From positions 281,879 to 345,878 of the forward strand of contig NZ_JAMBOT010000006.1 in the NCBI RefSeq assembly GCF_023715725.1: a stretch of DNA of 64,000 bases, written 5' to 3'. A model generated the notes under the pieces. The model was not told the DNA's origin, did not search any database, and worked only from the letters and a program-made list of their open reading frames with translations. Source of the DNA: Paenibacillus pasadenensis. Lineage in GTDB: Bacteria; Bacillota; Bacilli; Paenibacillales; Paenibacillaceae. Shown in pieces: positions 52,825 to 61,876 of this stretch (the stretch's first letter is position 1; the number at the start of each line of letters is the position of its first letter). The position numbers and the translations under genes are program-made.

Positions 52825-53811
52825 TTAATTCAAGATATCCTGTTTAGTAAAGACGGCGAACGATACAATTAACGCGGCAAGCGACCAAATCCCCAGCACA
52901 GACAGCGAAAAGAGAATATCCATACCGGCGATTGGCGGAGGCGTTCCCTCCAAATAATCGGTCAGATCGATGTTGACGGAAAAAAGGTATTTAGCCGCCT
53001 GCCAGGAGGAGGTCATGCCCGCCAAAATGCTGCCGGAAATGACCGCCGCCATCATCGTGACGATGCTTGCCGCCGTGCTGCGCACAAGAACCGACACCAT
53101 GAGCGATAAAATCGCAATCGTCATACAGGATATCCAGATGAGTCCGCTCTGCATAATGATATACTTCCACTGCGGCACGGGATGTACGCCGCTTGTATCA
53201 ATGGCGGCCCCGTTTACGACAAAACCGGTGAATACCGGCATCGTCCAGCCGCCGTAGCCGAATACAAGACCCGATATCAGATAGCATACCGCGCCGGTGG
53301 TGATTATAGCCAGCGAAACATACATCGTCAGCGCAATCAGCTTGCTCATCAGGATTTTCCATCTTCGAACCGGACGGGTAAGCAGCATTTTGATTGTACC
53401 GCCCGTTCTTTCTCCCGACACCAGATCCGACGACAGCGCCAAGATCAGCAGCGGAAAAAACATCGCTACCGAACTGGCCATGAACATCCGCGTAAATCCG
53501 GCCGCGTCCGGGCTGTTCGGGTTTACATCGTTATCGAGATAATACTGCAGCTGCTGCACCTGGATGCGGTCGTATTTTTTCCATTCCTCCGGCATCCGGT
53601 CGTTGGCAAGCAGGTTTTGCTTTTCGGTAATCTCCTGCTGGACCTGATTGCGCCAATCTTTGAAATTCTCGGCATTTGTCATCGATACTCGCATTTGCGC
53701 GTATGTAAAAAGCGGTATGAGCACAAGCAGGATAAGAAGAATAACATAGAAACGCTTCTTTTTCCAAATTTTCAGCGTTTCATTTTGCACGAGCGGCAGC
53801 AAATCCATCAT
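52825..53811 (-). CDS. ABC-2 type transporter permease
   Basis: A 328-aa membrane protein with six helices: one near 20-38, then a 70-residue extracellular loop, then five from about 112 onward. LSSDLVSGERTGGTIKMLLTRPVRRWKILMSKL is the cytoplasmic coupling region typical of ABC-2 permeases, such as those in bacteriocin- or antibiotic-efflux systems and Nat-like exporters. Its ATG overlaps the stop of the ATPase gene. Substrate unknown. Confidence 0.88.
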   Translation of the reverse strand: MMDLLPLVQNETLKIWKKKRFYVILLILLVLIPLFTYAQMRVSMTNAENFKDWRNQVQQEITEKQNLLANDRMPEEWKKYDRIQVQQLQYYLDNDVNPNSPDAAGFTRMFMASSVAMFFPLLILALSSDLVSGERTGGTIKMLLTRPVRRWKILMSKLIALTMYVSLAIITTGAVCYLISGLVFGYGGWTMPVFTGFVVNGAAIDTSGVHPVPQWKYIIMQSGLIWISCMTIAILSLMVSVLVRSTAASIVTMMAAVISGSILAGMTSSWQAAKYLFSVNIDLTDYLEGTPPPIAGMDILFSLSVLGIWSLAALIVSFAVFTKQDILN

Positions 53812-54845
53812 TCCTTACCGTCCTCCGTCAGCTGCAGGAACAGCTCCTCCAGCGTCGGCGCAACTCTCTGCACAGCCGCGATATCAATGCCTTCGGCGAT
53901 CAGCTTAACGACAAGCTCCGGAACGAGCTCTTCTCGCATCGAGCTGACAATTGCCCCAGGCAAATGGACAAGCGCACTGTCGTCCATCGTATATTCCCCT
54001 TCCGCATACAGCCGGACGTCCCGGTGCGCCGCCAAAATGCGCCTTGTCTCCTCCTGCGAGTCCGTCATCCAGAGCACATAAGTGCCCGCCTGAGCGACCA
54101 GCTCGTCCACCCGTCCTACGGACAGCACCCGCCCGTCGTTAATAATCGCCACTCTGTCGCACATCAGCTGAATTTCGCTGAGCAGATGGCTGGAAATAAA
54201 CAGGCTGAGGCCGGAATCGGACAGCATGCGGATGAACTCGCGAAGCTCCTTGATTCCTTTTGGATCCAGCCCGTTCGTCGGCTCGTCCAAAATCAGCAGC
54301 TTAGGCCGCCCGAGGAGCGCTTGAGCGATGCCTAGCCGCTGCCTCATTCCGAGCGAGTAGGTGCGAACCTTGTCATGGATTCTATCCTCGAGACGGACGA
54401 TATTAACGACCTCAGAGATGCGCTCCGCGTCTACTCCCCTCAGCATACGCGCAAAATGCTCCAGGTTCTCCCAGCCGGTCAGATAAGGATACATTTCCGG
54501 ATTTTCGACGATGCACCCGACTTCGGCCAGCGCTTTTTCGGGATGGCGCGTAACGCTGTGGCCGCCGATCAGAATTTCTCCTTCGGTCGGCTTGATCAGA
54601 TCAACAAGCATGCGGATCGTCGTTGTTTTCCCCGAACCGTTCGGCCCCAGAAAGCCAAAAATTTCTCCTTTATATACTTCAAAGCCGACTTCATGGATGA
54701 TCCATTTACGGCGAATTTTCTTTTTTAGTCCCCGTACTTCGAGCACTGGCTGGCCGGTCGTTTTGACTGGACGTTTCGGCTCGGAATCGGAGAAGGCGGA
54801 AATGCTCTTTTTGACACGATCAGGCACGTAATAGTCTATCGTCAT
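53808..54845 (-). CDS. ABC transporter ATP-binding protein
   Basis: A 345-aa ATPase partner of the ABC-2 permease. Walker A GPNGSGKTT, signature YSLGMRQRLGIAQALLG, Walker B LLILDEPTNGLDP and the switch His in SSHLLSE are intact. The C-terminal ~100 residues are the DUF4162-like extension of this ATPase group. The N-terminal ~35 residues before VLEVRGLKKK are extra. AAAGGAGAGCAGCAG precedes ATG 54845. The coupled SGNH hydrolase gene lies 58 bases upstream. Confidence 0.88.
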   Translation of the reverse strand: MTIDYYVPDRVKKSISAFSDSEPKRPVKTTGQPVLEVRGLKKKIRRKWIIHEVGFEVYKGEIFGFLGPNGSGKTTTIRMLVDLIKPTEGEILIGGHSVTRHPEKALAEVGCIVENPEMYPYLTGWENLEHFARMLRGVDAERISEVVNIVRLEDRIHDKVRTYSLGMRQRLGIAQALLGRPKLLILDEPTNGLDPKGIKELREFIRMLSDSGLSLFISSHLLSEIQLMCDRVAIINDGRVLSVGRVDELVAQAGTYVLWMTDSQEETRRILAAHRDVRLYAEGEYTMDDSALVHLPGAIVSSMREELVPELVVKLIAEGIDIAAVQRVAPTLEELFLQLTEDGKE

Positions 54846-54903
54846 CTGCTGCTCTCCTTTGCTCTCCACATCCATATCGGTTATCTCTCTCGATTGATGA
54901 GCT

Positions 54904-55725
54904 TTACGTCAGCGCTTGGGCGATCCGTTGCGCAATCCGCTCATAACCTTGCTGGTTAGGATGAAAATGATCCGAGGACATATAGTCCGCCGAGCGCTGT
55001 TGGAACAAATCCATAATCGGAACAACAACGGCAAGCTCGTCAGAGCCGATAATCTCATACGCTGCGCCATTCCACTTCTGCACGGCCGCGCTTCCTTCGC
55101 GGAGATCCGGTATGTCGTAAAACGGATTGTACAGTGAGGTGTAAACAAGGGTCGCATCCGGATTAATAGCGCGAATCCGCTCGACGACGCTGCGCAGAGA
55201 TTCCGCCGCCGCCGGTATGCCGGCTTCGATCGTCTCGAGATTGATATCCCCGGCCTCGCCGCTCTCACGGGCTTCCAGTACAGGACGGAACAGATCGTTT
55301 CCCCCGATTGTCAGCAAAATAAGATTCGCCTGTTTAATCGGATATTCAAGCGAATCGTCGCGGCTAAGCATATCGTCCAGCTCCTTAGCCGTAAGCCCGG
55401 CGACAGCCAAGTTGTTGATCTGATGCACTGGTTTTCCGGTCTCCTCTCGCAGCAGCTCAAGGACCGTTTTGACATACCCTTTCCCGCTGTTATCGCCGGT
55501 TCCTTTCGTCAAGGAATCCCCGAGAGCGGTCACGCGGATTTCTTCAGCGTTCTGAAAGCCGCCTCCCGTTTCAATCTGTTGTGCCGGGGCCGTCCCGGTC
55601 TGCTGCGCCAAAGGCGTGACGACGAGCAGCTCGCGCATCGCCATCGCAAATCCGACTGCCAGCAATAGTGTCGACGCAAGCGCGGCGGTGCCGACAATCC
55701 GCCATAACTTGCTGGATGGCCTCAT
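54904..55725 (-). CDS. SGNH/GDSL-family hydrolase, membrane-anchored
   Basis: A 273-aa extracellular esterase or acyl hydrolase with an N-terminal anchor (about 10-32). Block I is ALGDSLTKGTGD (catalytic Ser), block III TIGGNDLF (Asn) and block V SDHFHPN (Asp-x-x-His). The type resembles YpmR-like lipases of Bacilli. It precedes the ABC transporter genes on the same strand and may act on the same envelope lipid or glycan, but the substrate is unknown. Confidence 0.88.
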   Translation of the reverse strand: MRPSSKLWRIVGTAALASTLLLAVGFAMAMRELLVVTPLAQQTGTAPAQQIETGGGFQNAEEIRVTALGDSLTKGTGDNSGKGYVKTVLELLREETGKPVHQINNLAVAGLTAKELDDMLSRDDSLEYPIKQANLILLTIGGNDLFRPVLEARESGEAGDINLETIEAGIPAAAESLRSVVERIRAINPDATLVYTSLYNPFYDIPDLREGSAAVQKWNGAAYEIIGSDELAVVVPIMDLFQQRSADYMSSDHFHPNQQGYERIAQRIAQALT

Positions 55726-55864
55726 TTATGGTTCCGCTCCCTTTGCCTTGAATTGTGAAGTTTTGGTATAGGCATCATTCCTATTAAAAATAAGCCTTGC
55801 GACACATTTTTGCAAATGGCAACAAGCAATTTGAACCCACTCTTTTAATGGGAGGAGTCCAAAA

Positions 55865-55927
55865 ATGGCGAATAATCGGGAATTCCGTGATATTCAACGC
55901 CGCTTCGCCGCTTCTCCGCTTCATTGA
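55865..55927 (+). CDS. Possible 20-residue peptide
   Basis: ATG follows GGGAGGAG at seven bases, and the 20-codon frame starts MANNREF and ends ASPLH. It is basic and polar with no membrane segment. No promoter was convincingly identified. It stands alone between convergent-ended purT and the SGNH gene's upstream region. The strong ribosome site is the only support. Confidence 0.35.
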   Translation: MANNREFRDIQRRFAASPLH

Positions 55928-55944
55928 GAAAAATTTTAAATGAA

Positions 55945-55973
55945 AAAGAAAAGCGGACCGAAGTCCGCTTCAT
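55945..55973 (-). terminator. Terminator of purT
   Basis: On the minus strand GAAGCGGAC-TTCG-GTCCGCTTTTCTTTTT, eleven bases after the purT stop. Confidence 0.87.
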
Positions 55974-55983
55974 TAATTCACTA

Positions 55984-57165
55984 TTAATTATATTCGATTG
56001 ATAAGGCCTCAGCCGCCTGCCTGGCGGCCGCTCTTGCGCTTTCAACATCGGAGGCTGAGCTCATCGCTACTGCCATGCGTCTGCCCTTGCGCGTCTCCGG
56101 CTTGCCAAACACCCGCACCTGCGTTGCAGGAACCGCCAGCGCTTGCTCCAGACCGGTTACGGTGAACGCCTTGCTGTCCCGAACGGCTTTGAGCGTATGG
56201 GTCGCTCCCGGAGTCAGCAGGCGCACGCCTGGAATCGGCAGACCAAGGATGGCCCGGACATGAAGGGCGAACTCGGACAGATCCTGAGTCGCCATCGTAA
56301 CCATGCCGGTATCATGCGGGCGAGGGGAAACCTCGCTGAACAGCACTCCGTCCTCCGTCAGGAACAGCTCAATGCCATAAAGCCCGTAACCGCCAAGCGC
56401 ATCCGTAATGGCCAATGCGATCTCCTCGGCTTGTTTCCGCTGCAGCTCGCTCATCGGATGAGGCTGCCAGGACTCGATATAGTCTCCGTCCTTCTGCACA
56501 TGGCCGATCGGCTCGCAAAATACGGTGCCGGAAACGGAACGCACGGTCAGCAGCGTAATTTCGGATTGGAAGTGAACAAATCCTTCCACGATAACACGCT
56601 TCTTTTTGGCGCGTCCGCCCTCCATCGCGTAGTTCCAGCAGCTTGCGATTTCCGCCTCGGAGCGGCATACGCTCTGCCCTTTGCCGGAGGAGCTCATAAT
56701 CGGCTTAATAACGCACGGCATGCCAAGCTCCATGACAGCATCCTTCATTTCCTCCAGCGAGTCAGCAAAACGGTAGGAAGCGGTTGGCAGCTTCAGCGTT
56801 TCCGCCGCCAGCCGGCGGATTCCTTCGCGGTCCATCGTCAGCCTGGCGGCGCGAGCCGTAGGCACAACCTTGAAGCCCTCCTGCTCCAGCTCCACAAGCG
56901 TGCCGGTTGCGATAGCCTCGATTTCCGGCACGATCAAATCCGGCTTCTCCTTCAGGATCAGCTCCCGAAGCTGCTCCGGGTTCAGCATATCGATGACATG
57001 GGAGCGATGCGCGACCTGCATAGCCGGCGCATTGGCGTAACGGTCAACAGCAATCGTCTCCACTCCGAGCCTCTGCGCCTCAATGATAACTTCCTTCCCG
57101 AGCTCGCCCGAGCCAAGCAGCAGCATTTTACGGGCCCCGGAGGATAGCGGCGTTCCATAAGACAT
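55984..57165 (-). CDS. purT: Formate-dependent phosphoribosylglycinamide formyltransferase
   Basis: A 393-aa ATP-grasp enzyme that formylates GAR using formate and ATP in purine synthesis, an alternative to PurN. The N-terminal [21 protein letters not shown]ossmann-like segment, [11 protein letters not shown], and the ATP-grasp stretches [16 protein letters not shown] and [15 protein letters not shown] are characteristic. It is monocistronic and away from other pur genes. A single imperfect PurBox-like sequence upstream is not convincing. Confidence 0.95.
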   Translation of the reverse strand: MSYGTPLSSGARKMLLLGSGELGKEVIIEAQRLGVETIAVDRYANAPAMQVAHRSHVIDMLNPEQLRELILKEKPDLIVPEIEAIATGTLVELEQEGFKVVPTARAARLTMDREGIRRLAAETLKLPTASYRFADSLEEMKDAVMELGMPCVIKPIMSSSGKGQSVCRSEAEIASCWNYAMEGGRAKKKRVIVEGFVHFQSEITLLTVRSVSGTVFCEPIGHVQKDGDYIESWQPHPMSELQRKQAEEIALAITDALGGYGLYGIELFLTEDGVLFSEVSPRPHDTGMVTMATQDLSEFALHVRAILGLPIPGVRLLTPGATHTLKAVRDSKAFTVTGLEQALAVPATQVRVFGKPETRKGRRMAVAMSSASDVESARAAARQAAEALSIEYN

Positions 57166-57259
57166 AAAAAAAGTACCCCCTGTTCCTAATAGCCGAAGTT
57201 TTCCACCTCACATTTTGGACGGTGTCTATCGAAAAATCAAGCATTGCTGATAGGATTCC

Positions 57260-57289
57260 TTGACAGATATATTCCTCTGAAGGTATATT
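57260..57289 (+). promoter_or_regulatory. Promoter of the arsR-type gene, possibly leaderless
   Basis: TTGACA (57260-57265), 18-base spacer, TATATT (57284-57289). The expected transcription start, about seven bases downstream, coincides with the ATG at 57296. The spacer and -10 include AT-rich, imperfectly inverted sequence of the kind bound by ArsR proteins. Confidence 0.6.
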
Positions 57290-57295
57290 TTAGGC

Positions 57296-57610
57296 ATGAA
57301 ATCGATCCTTCAGGCGCTTGCCGAGCCTAACCGGCTATTGATTGTAGAGCTTCTCCGGACCGGACCGATGGGGGTCGGGGAGATTGCCGAACGGCTGTCC
57401 ATGAGTCAGCCTCAAACATCCAAACATTTGAAGGTGCTAAGCGAAGCCGGCCTGCTGCAAATGGAAGCTAACGCCAACCGCCGCATCTACCGGCTGTCCG
57501 CTCAGCCGTTTCAAGAGCTGGAGGCTTGGGCCTCCTCCTTCCGCCGCGACTGGGAGGAGCGCATGGACCGGCTGGACGATTATTTGATCCGCCTGCAGGG
57601 CAGTGATTGA
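57296..57610 (+). CDS. ArsR-family transcriptional regulator
   Basis: A 104-aa winged-helix repressor: LAEPNRLLIVELL, MGVGEIAERLSMSQPQTSKHLKVLSEAGLLQM gives the helix-turn-helix, and RRIYRLSAQPFQEL the wing and dimer helix. The classical metal-binding ELCVCDL is absent, so it probably does not sense arsenic or cadmium; this subgroup often sits with SRPBCC genes, but none is adjacent. AAGG lies eleven bases before the ATG. Confidence 0.88.
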   Translation: MKSILQALAEPNRLLIVELLRTGPMGVGEIAERLSMSQPQTSKHLKVLSEAGLLQMEANANRRIYRLSAQPFQELEAWASSFRRDWEERMDRLDDYLIRLQGSD

Positions 57611-57678
57611 CGGCCCGCGCGAACCGGCGGCTCTAAGTAGGTCTAAAGTCACCGTTCACAGCAACACAGAATAACCTG

Positions 57679-57727
57679 AAAAAGACAGGGTCAGCCGCAT
57701 CCGGAATGCGGTTGGCCCTGTCTTTTC
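57679..57727. terminator. Terminator between arsR-type and ABC exporter genes
   Basis: Long arms AAAAGACAGGGTCAGCCGCAT and near-perfect complement with a five-base loop and T run; lies between convergent genes and may serve both. Confidence 0.9.
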
Positions 57728-57754
57728 TGGTTTCAGTAACGATTAACTCTCCGT

Positions 57755-59608
57755 TTAGGCGGACAGGAACCGGTATTGGGCCTCAATCAAGCCGTGATAA
57801 GTTCCGCCGTGGCGCATCAGCTCGTCATGGTTGCCCTGCTCAACAATGCGTCCGTGATCCAGCACAACGATGTTGTCGGCATGGCGGATCGTCGAAAGAC
57901 GATGCGCGATGATAAACGAGGTGCGTCCAGCCAGCAGCGTTTTGAGCGCTTCTTGAATTTTCAGCTCCGTCTCGGTATCAATGCTTGCTGTTGCCTCGTC
58001 GAGAATCAGGATGGACGGATCGGCAAGCAGCGCCCTGGCAAAGCTGAGCAGCTGCCTTTGGCCCATTGACAGCACGTTGCCGCGCTCTTGAACCTCCGTA
58101 TCGTAGCCGTCCGGCAGCGTCATGATGAACTCATGCGCATGCACGGCGCGGGCGGCCATCTCCACTTCCTCATCGGAGGCGTTAAGCCGTCCGAACCGGA
58201 TATTGTCGCGAATCGTACCGGAGAATATGAACGTATCCTGTAGGACGATGCCAACCTGCGAGCGCAGGCTTTCAATCGTAACGTTCCGGATATCCTGCCC
58301 GTCGATCAGCACGCGGCCCTCTACGGGGTCGTAGAAACGGCAGAGCAGATTAATGATGGTGCTTTTGCCCGAGCCGGTGTGGCCGACAAGCGCAATCGAT
58401 TGACCCGCCTTTGCCTGGAGCGAGATGCCCTTGAGCGCCGGGCGTCCCTTTTCATACTCAAAAATGATGTCCTCAAACGAAACGTCGCCTTTGATCCCCG
58501 TCAGCATGCGGGCCCGCCCGCTCTCCTTGACCGTTGGCTCCTCATCGATGAATTCAAAAATCCGCTCCGAGGAAGCCATCGCGACGAGCAGCTGATTGTA
58601 CATTTGGCCAAGCCGGTTGATCGGGTCCCAGAAGTTGCCAATGTAGTTGGCAAAACCGACGAGCAGGCCGATCGTAATGACACCTGTTTGAATCAGATGA
58701 GAGCCGTACCAGAACAGGATGAGCGTTCCGATTGCCGCCGTCACCTCAATGATCGGCCCGAACGTCTGGTTAAGCGCGGAAGCGCGGTCCCAGCTCTTTT
58801 TGTTGATCGTATTCATATGATCGAAAAAGGCGTAGTTCTCTTTCTCCTGCACGTAAGCCTGCGTAACCTTCATGCCCTGAATCGCTTCGTTCAAATGCGA
58901 GTTGATACGGGACTGCTTGATGCGCACATCCTGCCAGGCAAAACGAATCCGCTTGCGCAGCGTGCCGGATACGACAAACATCAGCGGTACCGTGATCATA
59001 ACGGCAAGGCCGAGCTGGAAGTTCCATAACAGCAAAATGAGCGCGATGCCGATCAGCTGAATGCAGTCCATTAACAGGTTGACGACGCCGTTGGTGAACA
59101 GATCCTGCAGCGAGTTGACGTCATTGGTGACGCGCACGAGCACGGAGCCGGCCGGCCTTTTGTCAAAAAAGCGGAAGCTCAGCTTCTGGATATGCTCGAA
59201 CAGCTGCTGGCGAAGATCGTAGATGACCTTTTGCCCGATAATGTTCGTGTATTTAATCCGGACAGCGTTAGCCGCCCATTGAATGATGTAAAGGCCTAGC
59301 AAAATTCCGCCGTACATCAGCAGCAGCCCTTTGTCGCCGCTGCCCTTGTCAATCGCTTTGTCAATCGCCAGGATGATAACCGCTGGCGCAGCAAGCCGGG
59401 TCAGCGTGCCCAGCACCATCATGCCGATCATCGGGGCAAGCTGGCGGCGGTACGGCTTCATGTAGGACAGCAGGCGAATAACCTGCTGCCAGTTAAACGG
59501 TTTTTCAATGATATCGTCATCCTGATATTTAAAGCGCTGGCGCTGATTTCCGGACTCCTTGCCCGGTTCCGCCGAAGCGGAGGTCTGTTTTTCCTCGCTG
59601 CTGCTCAT
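57755..59608 (-). CDS. ABC exporter half-transporter, second subunit (YfiC/BmrD-like)
   Basis: A 617-aa half-transporter: N-terminal polar extension (1-40), six helices (about 55-335) and a C-terminal nucleotide-binding domain. Walker A is GHTGSGKST and Walker B LILDEATAS with the catalytic Glu intact, while the signature reads LSMGQ rather than LSGGQ. Paired with the partner's Asp-substituted Walker B this makes one degenerate and one active ATP site, as in BmrC/BmrD-type heterodimers. It overlaps the partner gene by one base. Likely a lipid or drug exporter. Confidence 0.9.
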   Translation of the reverse strand: MSSSEEKQTSASAEPGKESGNQRQRFKYQDDDIIEKPFNWQQVIRLLSYMKPYRRQLAPMIGMMVLGTLTRLAAPAVIILAIDKAIDKGSGDKGLLLMYGGILLGLYIIQWAANAVRIKYTNIIGQKVIYDLRQQLFEHIQKLSFRFFDKRPAGSVLVRVTNDVNSLQDLFTNGVVNLLMDCIQLIGIALILLLWNFQLGLAVMITVPLMFVVSGTLRKRIRFAWQDVRIKQSRINSHLNEAIQGMKVTQAYVQEKENYAFFDHMNTINKKSWDRASALNQTFGPIIEVTAAIGTLILFWYGSHLIQTGVITIGLLVGFANYIGNFWDPINRLGQMYNQLLVAMASSERIFEFIDEEPTVKESGRARMLTGIKGDVSFEDIIFEYEKGRPALKGISLQAKAGQSIALVGHTGSGKSTIINLLCRFYDPVEGRVLIDGQDIRNVTIESLRSQVGIVLQDTFIFSGTIRDNIRFGRLNASDEEVEMAARAVHAHEFIMTLPDGYDTEVQERGNVLSMGQRQLLSFARALLADPSILILDEATASIDTETELKIQEALKTLLAGRTSFIIAHRLSTIRHADNIVVLDHGRIVEQGNHDELMRHGGTYHGLIEAQYRFLSA

Positions 59609-61383
59609 TAGGCCGTGCCTCCTTTCGCCAGTGATCCATCCCCGTCATGCTGCGGGCGGTCGGCGTATTGAATGTTATACACCTCTTGATAAGGCCCTTT
59701 CTGGCGGACGAGCGCATGATGTTTGCCGCGCTGCACGATATGGCCATTGTCGAGCACCAGAATCTCGTCCGCATCCTTCAGCGAGCTGATGCGATGCGCA
59801 ATGATGAACGTCGTGCGGCCCTTCATCAGCTCCTTAAAACCGGCCTGAATCTCGTGCTCCGTCTCCATGTCCACGGCGCTAGTCGCATCGTCCAGCACAA
59901 GAATATGCGGATTGCAGAGCAGCGCTCTGGCAATGGCGATCCGCTGCTTTTGGCCGCCCGAGAGACCCATGCCGCGCTCGCCGACGAGCGTATCGTAACC
60001 TAGCGGCAGCTCCATGATGAAATCATGAGCCTTGGCAAGGCTGGCGGCGCGCTCGATTTCCTCCTGCGTCGCATTTTTGTTCGCATAAGCAATGTTGTCG
60101 CGAATCGAGGCGGAGAACAGGAATGTTTCCTGGAACACGGTGGCGATTTGGCTCCGCAGGCTGTGAACGTCAAGATTGCGGATGTCGATGCCGTCGACGG
60201 TAATTTTGCCTTGTTTGACGCTGTAGGCGTGCATGAGCAGCTGAATGATTGTGCTTTTGCCCGATCCGGTGCCGCCGAGCAGGCCGATAACCGTTCCGGG
60301 CGGCGCGTTGAAGCTGATATCCGTCAATGCAGGCTCTTTGTCCGCATAGTTAAAGGTGACGTTTTCAAAACGGACATGGCCTCTTACATGCTCTTTGTCC
60401 AGCACGACCGCATCCGGCACGCTTTTGATATGCACGTATTGATTCAGCAGCTCCAGCACGCGTTCACCGGAAGCCTTAAACTGCGTGTAGTTGTTAATAT
60501 GGAAACCGATGCCCCACATCGGGCCGATAATGTACCAGATCATACTGAAAAAGGCGACCAGCTCTCCGAGCGTAAGCGCTCCATCGATAACCCGGAAACC
60601 GCCGGCAATCAGCAGAATAACGACGCTAAGGTTGGCGAGCAGCTCCATGATTGGAAAATACTTGGCCCAAATCGTTGCAGCTCCAACCTGGTTGGACTGA
60701 TACGCCGCGCTGCGCACGGAGAACTTCTCCACCTCATGGGATTCGCGGGCAAACGACTTGACCGTGCGGACGCCGGTTATGTTTTCTTGAACGGCCGTTG
60801 TCATATGGCTGAGTGCTTGACGCATTTCGCGGAACGCGGGATGGATGTTTTTCTCGAAGCGGAGAGCGGTGATAACGAGGAACGGGATTGCGGCCAGCGT
60901 AATGAGCGTCAGCTGCCAGTCAATGCTCAGCATCATCGCTCCGCCGAACAGGATCATGAGGAACATGTTCAGGAGCTGCGCAAAGCCGAAGCCGATGAAC
61001 TGGCGAATCGCCTCCAGGTCTGCTGTCAGCCGGCTCATCAGATCGCCGGTTTTGGCGGTGTCGTAATACGGAAAGCTCAGCTCCTGCAGTTTGGCGTAGC
61101 TGGCATTTCTCATTCGGAATGCGACACGGTTGCCGAGCTGTCCTCCGAATAATCCGCTTAGGAAGTTCATAAAGCCTTTGAGCGAAACGACGCACACGAC
61201 AAGCAGCGAAAGCATCGGCACTGGTCCCCAGTTGCTCGGTTTGATGACGTCGTCAATGAGATACCGCAGCAGATTTGGATAGACCAAACCGAGCGCGGTC
61301 GCGCTAGCCAGACACAGAATGGAAGCAAAAATAAATTTGCGCTCCACCCAGTAAAATGGCTTGAGTTGCCTGAAAACCTCCAA
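59608..61383 (-). CDS. ABC exporter half-transporter, first subunit (YfiB/BmrC-like)
   Basis: A 591-aa half-transporter with six helices (about 17-300) and a nucleotide-binding domain. Walker A GGTGSGKST and signature LSGGQKQ are canonical, but Walker B reads LVLDDATSA, with Asp where the catalytic Glu is expected. The start is TTG at 61383 with GGGGGAGAG about nine bases upstream; no in-frame ATG lies nearby. Transcribed first in a two-gene operon, with a candidate promoter at 61450-61478. Confidence 0.9.
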   Translation of the reverse strand: MEVFRQLKPFYWVERKFIFASILCLASATALGLVYPNLLRYLIDDVIKPSNWGPVPMLSLLVVCVVSLKGFMNFLSGLFGGQLGNRVAFRMRNASYAKLQELSFPYYDTAKTGDLMSRLTADLEAIRQFIGFGFAQLLNMFLMILFGGAMMLSIDWQLTLITLAAIPFLVITALRFEKNIHPAFREMRQALSHMTTAVQENITGVRTVKSFARESHEVEKFSVRSAAYQSNQVGAATIWAKYFPIMELLANLSVVILLIAGGFRVIDGALTLGELVAFFSMIWYIIGPMWGIGFHINNYTQFKASGERVLELLNQYVHIKSVPDAVVLDKEHVRGHVRFENVTFNYADKEPALTDISFNAPPGTVIGLLGGTGSGKSTIIQLLMHAYSVKQGKITVDGIDIRNLDVHSLRSQIATVFQETFLFSASIRDNIAYANKNATQEEIERAASLAKAHDFIMELPLGYDTLVGERGMGLSGGQKQRIAIARALLCNPHILVLDDATSAVDMETEHEIQAGFKELMKGRTTFIIAHRISSLKDADEILVLDNGHIVQRGKHHALVRQKGPYQEVYNIQYADRPQHDGDGSLAKGGTA

Positions 61384-61449
61384 TTGAGCTCTCTCCCCCG
61401 TTAGTTAGGTTGGTTAACTTGCCTGGCTTAATCTGGTGAACATGGAGGT

Positions 61450-61478
61450 ATGTTATCAGCATCGCGCAAAGGCGGCAA
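61450..61478 (-). promoter_or_regulatory. Candidate promoter of the ABC exporter operon
   Basis: On the minus strand TTGCCG, 17-base spacer, TAACAT, about 67 bases before the TTG start. Match is moderate. Confidence 0.45.
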
Positions 61479-61613
61479 ACGGCTTTTGAGGCCGTATTTT
61501 CAGCTCTCCCCTCCTCAGCGGGAATGGGGGAAGCCCTGTAGGGATAAATCTTCGATTACTCTCCGAATCGTCACGCATACGACACAAATGCTCGCTTTTG
61601 TCCGGTTTGACGC

Positions 61614-61656
61614 GAAAAAAAAGATTCACCGCATTTTTGAGACGCGATGAATCTTT
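61614..61656 (-). terminator. Terminator upstream of the ABC exporter operon
   Basis: On the minus strand AAAGATTCA-T-CGC and GCG-G-TGAATCTTT pair around an eleven-base loop, followed by a run of T. It may insulate the operon from the dynamin gene or be a leader attenuator if transcription begins further upstream. Confidence 0.75.
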
Positions 61657-61876
61657 GATGAAAGCCGGATAAGGGTCAACCGAAAGAGGAAACAAAGCAG
61701 GTGATATAAATACTTGCTGGCGCCGCTGACTGCCGGAAGGAACTAAAACCGGCTATCCAGTACCTTAATGAGATTCAGGCGGCCGGTCGGCTTCTGTGCA
61801 GCGAAATGGCTATCCCGGCAGGCTGGAAGGCCGCTCAGCAGATTGGAATTGGGCCGGCTGCTATGCGGGCAGCGCC

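Noticed and set aside
50788..52872. A 694-codon open frame on the plus strand opposite parE
   Set aside because: It is the antisense shadow of parE; it has no ribosome site and low-complexity Arg/His/Ala composition, and parE is unmistakable.
57166..57240. PurR box before purT
   Set aside because: One imperfect PurBox-like sequence only; PurR operators normally have two boxes with fixed spacing.
61384..61443. A nine-codon leader peptide (ATG at 61443, minus strand) controlling the ABC exporter
   Set aside because: No ribosome site precedes it, and the terminator-like hairpin lies upstream rather than downstream of it.
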